From positions 1-11,133 of the forward strand of contig JAFGSQ010000038.1 in the NCBI GenBank assembly GCA_016934535.1: a DNA stretch of 11,133 bases, in the 5' to 3' direction. Source of the stretch: a candidate division WOR-3 bacterium. Its GTDB lineage: Bacteria > SDB-A. The position numbers were made by a program, and so were the translations under genes. The notes beneath the pieces were generated by a model that saw only the letters and a list, made by a program, of their open reading frames with translations, had not been told where the DNA came from and did not search any database. Of the stretch, positions 7,622-11,133 are shown in pieces (within the stretch, counting starts at the first letter, position 1; every line of letters begins with the position of its first letter).

Positions 7622-8806
7622 CTATTTGATGAGAGTTATCCTTTTCATAACGTTGGTCTTTTCTGAGCATAGCATCAGAAAATATGTACCTGAGGGCAGA
7701 GACGACAGGTCTAAATTTATTTCGCTCGTTCCTTCTCTCAATAGACCGGGAAAATCCAATTGTAATTTTCTTCCGCACAGATCCAACAATTCGATTTTTG
7801 CGTGCGAGCTTGAAGGCAGAAAAAACCGGATCATTATCCTTCCATGTGAAGGATTGGGAGTCAGGCTGAACGACGATTGAGGGCAGGTGAAAACAGGTTC
7901 TTCGACAGAAGTGAACAGACTGTCGAAAAGACTCTGCATTTTCACAGCGTTGACTGTCATTTTCTGGAAATCTTGACCCGCTGCAATGCCGTAGAAAATT
8001 GAAATTGAGTCGAGAGGTCCAAGGAAATAAGGACCTGCTTTTATGTAGACGGCGAAGCTTCCAGACGTGTCAGGGATAATGCCTGGCGCTGTCGTGTCAG
8101 CAAGTATCTCGTATAGATACACGTCTTCGTAAGGCATATCCTCGGGCCAGTGAAAACTGACGCCGAGGTGGGGAACATCACTCAATGTCTTGATTCCGAT
8201 GTATTCAGAAGGGTTGGGTCCGTCATAGAAATATGAAAGACCAAGGGAGTCTATGTACCCGCACCGGTCGTCGGTGTGGCTTGAATTCGTGACGTTAATG
8301 TCGGCGTAGAGACCGAGATATACCTGTTGATAATCATGCTCGGATTTGTTTTCGTATTCGTACTTGAAAATCAGAAAATCCGAGTAATCGGCTCTGGAGA
8401 AAGAAAAACATTTCCTGCGGGAAATTATTCCCGAGACGTGCTCAGAATCATCGAAGTGGTAATCGCTCGCGTACAGCGAGTCGCCGGTCCATTCCCATGC
8501 ACAGTATGAAATGAACCATTCGTTGATCATGTGTCAACACAGTTTGTTCGAAAGTACGACTGTATCACCTGATGACGTGAGAAAACCTATGCCGTGACAT
8601 CCCCTTAGAATGTGGTCCCGGCCTGAGCCGCCGGGGAATTCCAGCGATGAGTTTTCCCTGTTTCCTATGTCACCGTTCAAAGGGTCGAATCCGGTCCAGA
8701 GATTGTTGTTGTTGTGAAAACTGTCGAGAGGGGAAAATCGGCCGTCAGCAAAAAGAGACGGAGAAAAAAAGAAAGGTAAAATGAGAATAAAAGACAGTAT
8801 TTTCAT
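7622..8806 (-). pseudogene. exported sorting-domain protein interrupted by one in-frame TGA (nonsense, error or recoding)
   Basis: An ATG at 8806 with a very strong ribosome site (AAAGGAGG, five bases away) opens a frame with a signal peptide, MKILSFILILPFFFSPSLFA. It stops after 90 residues at a TGA (8534-8536, after SNKLC). The same frame continues at once (CAC, then ATG at 8530) for 302 more residues to the TAG at 7622. Neither half makes sense alone: the first has the signal peptide, the second ends in a sorting domain (LTPNPSHGRIMIRF, IELLDLCGRKLQ, LDLSSLPSGTYFL). The middle (EFPGGSGRDH, then GDTVVLSN) resembles N-terminal regions of large sorting-domain proteins in related phyla; I know no biochemical role. 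Re-initiation at 8530 would give an unexported fragment. A nonsense mutation or base error is most likely. Selenocysteine is possible but weaker, because no redox motif surrounds the TGA. Confidence 0.7.
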
Positions 8807-8870
8807 AGGTCCTCCTTTGAGCTTATTATTCCACAAAAAGAAACAAATGAACACGAAACGCTTAAAAATG

Positions 8871-8901
8871 TTGACAGGGAAGATGCCCGTGTGGATATAG
8901 T
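8871..8901 (+). promoter_or_regulatory. candidate promoter with perfect -35, leaderless start for the small membrane protein
   Basis: A perfect TTGACA (8871-8876) is followed after 19 bases by TATAGT (8896-8901), five of six matches to the -10 consensus. The -10 ends five bases before the ATG at 8907, so the transcript should start at or near the start codon; no ribosome site is present. The spacer is longer than ideal. The arrangement copies that seen ahead of the gene at 5489. Confidence 0.45.
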
Positions 8902-8906
8902 AAGAA

Positions 8907-9389
8907 ATGCAGACGATTCATAATCTAATATTCATTGTAATACTTTTCGCGGGATTTACGGGTCTTTTAAAATCCAGAAATTTTACCGAGTTCGCGATAG
9001 TCAGCTGTGCCACATTGGCTCTTTTTGTTTTGTATCTGGCTTTTTACATAAGATTTGAAACAAGAAAGCACAGGGAAAGCACTCAGAAGGCGATAGACGA
9101 AAATCTGGCTTTGCTGAAATCGTATCCGGACAATTTCCCTTTCAAGATTACGGACAACATTTCCGGAGACTTCGTCGGAGAGCTCAAAAGAGACGACCTC
9201 TTTTTTCTTATCAAGGCTTTTTCTGAAGAGGGTATGAAAGCGAACGATTTTTATTTTCTCGAAGAACTTCTCGAACTGTTCGAAAAGGAAAAAAAACCTC
9301 CGGAAAGTCTTATTGTTTTTTTAAAAAAGATTCTCGAAAAAAAGGGCGAGATTGAACTTCACTGGGACGCCCCTGTCAAAACTCTTTGA
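8907..9389 (+). CDS. small two-helix membrane protein, function unknown
   Basis: The 160-residue protein has two hydrophobic helices near residues 5-21 (HNLIFIVILFAGFTGLL) and 28-49 (EFAIVSCATLALFVLYLAFY). A charged, mostly helical soluble domain follows to the end. The soluble part includes DNISGDFVGELKRDDLFFLI and a strongly charged helix, FLEELLELFEKEKKPP. The positively charged RFETRKHRES after helix 2 suggests that the C-terminal domain lies in the cytoplasm. I do not recognise the family. It has no obvious operon partner: the genes on both sides are on the minus strand. Start choice rests on the ATG position and the promoter-like boxes just upstream, since there is no ribosome-binding sequence. 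After its TGA there are about 160 bases (to 9548) in which I see no gene. Confidence 0.65.
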   Translation: MQTIHNLIFIVILFAGFTGLLKSRNFTEFAIVSCATLALFVLYLAFYIRFETRKHRESTQKAIDENLALLKSYPDNFPFKITDNISGDFVGELKRDDLFFLIKAFSEEGMKANDFYFLEELLELFEKEKKPPESLIVFLKKILEKKGEIELHWDAPVKTL

Positions 9390-9548
9390 TATTTTGACCG
9401 CTTGATAGACAAATATCCTGTTTTTATTTATTCTTAAAAATTGAAATTTCTCCACGAAACCCTTCATTTACTAAATTTACTCACACTTTGCGGACAGCAT
9501 CTTTCACGCCGGTGGATGTTGATTTTCTTGCAAGTGTCTGGATGAAAG

Positions 9549-9587
9549 AATAGGATGAGAGCCGCATATATCGGCTCTCATCCTATT
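9549..9587 (-). terminator. hairpin terminator after the selenoprotein gene
   Basis: AATAGGATGAGAGCCG (9549-9564) pairs perfectly with CGGCTCTCATCCTATT (9572-9587) around the seven-base loop CATATAT, a 16-base-pair stem. It begins six bases past the TGA of the minus-strand gene. The following U tract is weak on this strand (CUUUC), so it may act partly as a 3'-end stabiliser. Confidence 0.75.
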
Positions 9588-9815
9588 AATAGGTCACTGG
9601 ATTTTAATCAAAAGTTTTGAGTCGGTGTAATCCGGCGAACTGAGTTCGACTCTGTATATGCCAGAAGAAACTTCAGAGCCGAAATCGTCATTTCCGTCCC
9701 ACTCAAATTGTGCGTTCTCTGAGAGAGATCTGTTTACAGCGAGAGTTCTTATTGTTCTGCCGCTCAAGTCGAATATCCTCAGTGAAACGTCAGTGCCCGC
9801 AGTAAAGATTTCCAC
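9549..9815. repeat. direct repeat copy 1: sorting-domain coding end plus terminator hairpin
   Basis: These 267 bases recur at 10867-11133 with six differences by eye (about 98% identity). Two differences are in the hairpin and four in the coding part; all four coding changes are silent. Similarity on the left begins exactly at the base of the hairpin. It may continue beyond 9815, but the window ends within the second copy. Confidence 0.95.
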
Positions 9816-10649
9816 GGGTATGAAGGCTGTGCCGATGAATGGATTGGGATAGAAATTGCCGAGTCCGAAAGTCTTTGACATAACCGGCGAGGAAGGCGTC
9901 TCCTCTACGGCGTTAAGACCGCCAATTCCGATTTGATTGCTCTGATGAATGTATTTGGGTGATCCGTGTGTCTGAAGCCAAACGGCAAAATATATCGCCT
10001 GTTCATCGTAATGCCACCAAGAAGTGCTGAGTGTAAAAGGAATTGTGACCTCGAGAGTCTCGGGATAGGTTCCTGAAAATGTAATTGGGGTCCCGTTGTA
10101 ATTTGGATACATTTTTCTCGTAGGATAGTGGAATTCCGAAAAGTATCCATGTGCATAAGGCACCACTTTTGAGGCGGCGTCACAGTGCAATACAAACGGA
10201 CCGGCACCTATTGAAGCCTCAAGTATAAGAGTGACGAAAATATTTCCGGAATGCGTAGTCGGATCGAAATCGCCGTCGAGGAGGATTTCGAGATAGCAGG
10301 GTCTCGACATGGCTGTGTTGAACGAATTCTGAAGGTAAGTGTTATTGGGATAGAGGTTTATATATCCGTCCATGAAGGCGTCGGGAACTCCGCCGACTCC
10401 GTAAAAATTTTTCCGGCCGAGTTGATCGGCGTTGTAAAATGGATCGCTTGACCAAACATGATACTTTACTGCCGAAATACTGTCGCCTTTGTTTTCTATG
10501 AATGTGTTCTGCTGACCAGCATACTGATTACAATAGGTTCACTGAGAAGCCCCGTGGATTTCAAGTAAAGGTCTTCTCACAGCGGAAAACAGAAATCCCG
10601 ACATAAAAAGAATGCCGAGGATTCCGAGGACCAAAACATTCTTCTTCAA
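9594..10649 (-). CDS. probable exported selenoprotein: thioredoxin-fold (Omp28-like) UxxC protein with C-terminal sorting domain
   Basis: Read from a TTG at 10649, five bases after a strong AGGAGG site, the gene encodes 351 residues if the TGA at 10539-10541 is selenocysteine. Residues 1-23 are a signal peptide (MKKNVLVLGILGILFMSGF). Next come PLLEIHGASQ, TGA as residue 37, then Thr-Tyr-Cys40, giving U-T-Y-C where thioredoxin-fold proteins of this type have CxxC. The rest of the fold is present: KYHVW (62-66), DPFYN, RKNFYGVGG and the cis-proline loop GVPDAFMDG (Pro89). From about 265, YPNPF and the FlgD-like domain (IFDLSGRTIRTL, EWDGNDDFGSEVSSG) mark it for surface sorting. The likely role is an extracytoplasmic thiol/selenol oxidoreductase. 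The internal ATG at 10373 would remove the signal and active site. The alternative is a Cys-to-stop mutation; the nearby hairpin argues against it. The gene's final stop is also TGA. Confidence 0.75.
10496..10541 (-). promoter_or_regulatory. candidate bacterial SECIS element with its UGA codon
   Basis: On the minus strand the UGA (10541-10539) is followed after 21 bases by the loop GGUC (10517-10514). The loop is closed by UGCU (10521-10518) and AGCA (10513-10510). Weaker outer pairing is possible: GU/AC, then CUAUUGU (10536-10530) with ACA (10505-10503) and AUAG (10499-10496) around a bulge. A G-G-U apical loop about 16-37 bases after UGA is the known signature for SelB binding. As I recall it, E. 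coli fdhF has the same GGUC loop 18 bases after its UGA. The pairing was done by eye. Confidence 0.6.
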
Positions 10650-10678
10650 GTTTACCTCCTTGAATTTTTTATTCCAGT

Positions 10679-10707
10679 ATTTTAAGCTCAACTATATTAA
10701 AAAGCAA
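10679..10707 (-). promoter_or_regulatory. candidate promoter of the selenoprotein gene
   Basis: On the minus strand TTGCTT (10707-10702) and TAAAAT (10684-10679) are separated by exactly 17 bases. The predicted start near 10672 gives a leader of about 23 bases containing the AAGGAGG ribosome site. The gene can therefore be transcribed independently of the paralogue upstream, which has its own terminator. Confidence 0.5.
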
Positions 10708-10759
10708 ACTAATTATTCAAACTTTCTATTATGCGCGGAATTACGGAACATAACTCAAT

Positions 10760-10824
10760 GCCTACCCTCTTTAGGCCAAAAGGAAGGGACGCCAGGGGTG
10801 TATTAAAACCCCTCTTAAGAGGGG
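10760..10824. repeat. palindromic, possibly REP-like, intergenic element
   Basis: Three small inverted repeats are packed here. GCCTA/TAGGC spans 10760-10776. AGGGGT (10794-10799) can pair with ACCCCT (10808-10813). CCCCTCTTAAGAGGGG (10809-10824) is a perfect 16-base palindrome. The last two share CCCCT, so they exclude each other. The element lies upstream of the candidate selenoprotein promoter and downstream of the paralogue's terminator. The palindrome is followed by UUUU on the minus strand and could add to termination. It resembles dispersed intergenic palindromes, but no second copy is in the window. Confidence 0.5.
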
Positions 10825-10855
10825 ACAATATATTGGAAGGATTTATATAAAATTT

Positions 10856-10905
10856 AAAAGAAAAAAAATAGGATGAGAGCTGCATATATCGGCTCTAATC
10901 CTATT
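10856..10905 (-). terminator. intrinsic terminator of the upstream sorting-domain paralogue
   Basis: The same hairpin as at 9549-9587, here with two mismatches in the 16-base stem (10867-10882 with 10890-10905). It is followed on the minus strand by a clear U-rich run (10868 down to 10856). It begins six bases past the TGA of the partial gene and looks like a standard intrinsic terminator. Confidence 0.85.
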
Positions 10906-11133
10906 AATAGGTCACTGGATTTTAATCAAAAGTTTTGAGTCGGTATAATCCGGCGAACTGAGTTCGACTCTGTATATGCCAGAAGAAACTTCGGAGCCGA
11001 AATCGTCATTTCCATCCCACTCAAATTGTGCGTTCTCTGAGAGAGATCTGTTCACAGCGAGAGTTCTTATTGTTCTGCCGCTCAAGTCGAATATCCTCAG
11101 TGAAACGTCAGTGCCCGCAGTAAAGATTTCCAC
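10867..11133. repeat. direct repeat copy 2: sorting-domain coding end plus terminator hairpin
   Basis: Second copy of 9549-9815 in the same orientation, offset by 1318 bases, cut by the window edge. The encoded 73 residues are identical to the end of the neighbouring selenoprotein. Confidence 0.95.
10912..11133 (-). CDS. C-terminal sorting domain of a paralogous exported protein (5' end outside window)
   Basis: Seventy-three codons are visible before the TGA at 10912-10914; the frame is open to the window edge, so the gene continues beyond it. All visible residues belong to the FlgD-like sorting domain (IFDLSGRTIRTL, FEWDGNDDFG, EVSSGIYRVEL) and equal the last 73 residues of the selenoprotein next to it. 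The GTG at the edge is only an internal Val codon. The gene is followed by its own intrinsic terminator. It is probably a tandem paralogue, but whether it also has a thioredoxin fold or an in-frame TGA cannot be seen. Confidence 0.85.
   Translation of the reverse strand: MEIFTAGTDVSLRIFDLSGRTIRTLAVNRSLSENAQFEWDGNDDFGSEVSSGIYRVELSSPDYTDSKLLIKIQ

Noticed and set aside
9390-9548. Possible small gene or RNA in the gap between the two-helix protein and the terminator.
   Set aside because: There is no frame of useful length, no ribosome site and no clear structure; it appears empty apart from AT-rich sequence.
9594-10373. A 259-residue gene starting at the ATG at 10373.
   Set aside because: It would begin in the middle of the thioredoxin cis-proline loop with no ribosome site, while the same frame upstream carries a ribosome site, a signal peptide and the UxxC site.
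7622-10649. An alternative genetic code with UGA as a sense codon throughout.
   Set aside because: TGA also ends several genes at natural C-termini (3548, 4668, 6043, 9389, 9594, 10912), and Trp and Gly are coded by normal codons.
1-11133. tRNA, rRNA, CRISPR array or insertion sequence.
   Set aside because: No cloverleaf, rRNA-like sequence, regularly spaced repeats, transposase or terminal inverted repeats were seen on reading both strands.

Overview
The window looks like chromosome from a Gram-negative, double-membraned bacterium of the FCB/WOR-3-like candidate phyla. This is an inference from gene content: a PorV/PorQ-type outer-membrane protein, several exported proteins ending in a FlgD-like/type IX-like sorting domain (conserved pattern ending in a VSSG or LPSG turn), a lipoprotein beta-propeller, an FG-GAP/VCBS propeller and a parallel beta-helix protein. 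No rRNA, tRNA, CRISPR array, transposase or phage gene is seen.

Layout. Positions 1-4668 carry a plus-strand run: the 3' part of an M6-type metalloprotease with a C-terminal sorting domain, a PorV/PorQ-family protein one base later, a small zinc-ribbon protein, a 6-bladed-propeller lipoprotein and a seven-repeat FG-GAP/VCBS protein. A minus-strand RDD-family membrane protein (4689-5414) converges on this run. It is divergent from an exported SH3-like protein (5489-6043), whose stop codon directly abuts the stop of a minus-strand beta-helix protein (6044-7528). Upstream of that, also on the minus strand, lies an exported sorting-domain protein whose frame is broken by one in-frame TGA (7622-8806). 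A small two-helix membrane protein (8907-9389, plus strand) follows. The right end (9549-11133) holds a minus-strand thioredoxin-fold gene and the 3' end of a paralogue, both finishing in a near-identical sorting domain plus terminator hairpin.

The main find is the gene at 9594-10649. Read from a TTG start with a strong ribosome site, it encodes a signal peptide and then a thioredoxin-like active site in which the first cysteine of CxxC is an in-frame TGA (TGA-Thr-Tyr-Cys). The expected cis-proline loop follows. A hairpin with a GGUC apical loop starts 21 bases after the TGA, as expected for a bacterial SECIS element. I read it as a probable exported selenoprotein with a UxxC site, joined to a surface-sorting domain. 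A normal gene caller would start it at the internal ATG at 10373 and lose both the signal peptide and the active site.

How the genes fit together: most products are predicted to leave the cytoplasm. PorV-like proteins act in type IX secretion as carriers of sorting-domain cargo, so the M6 protease, the beta-helix protein, the broken gene product and the selenoprotein could all be clients of one surface-export route. The window has none of the core secretion or selenocysteine-insertion genes, so both ideas depend on the rest of the genome.
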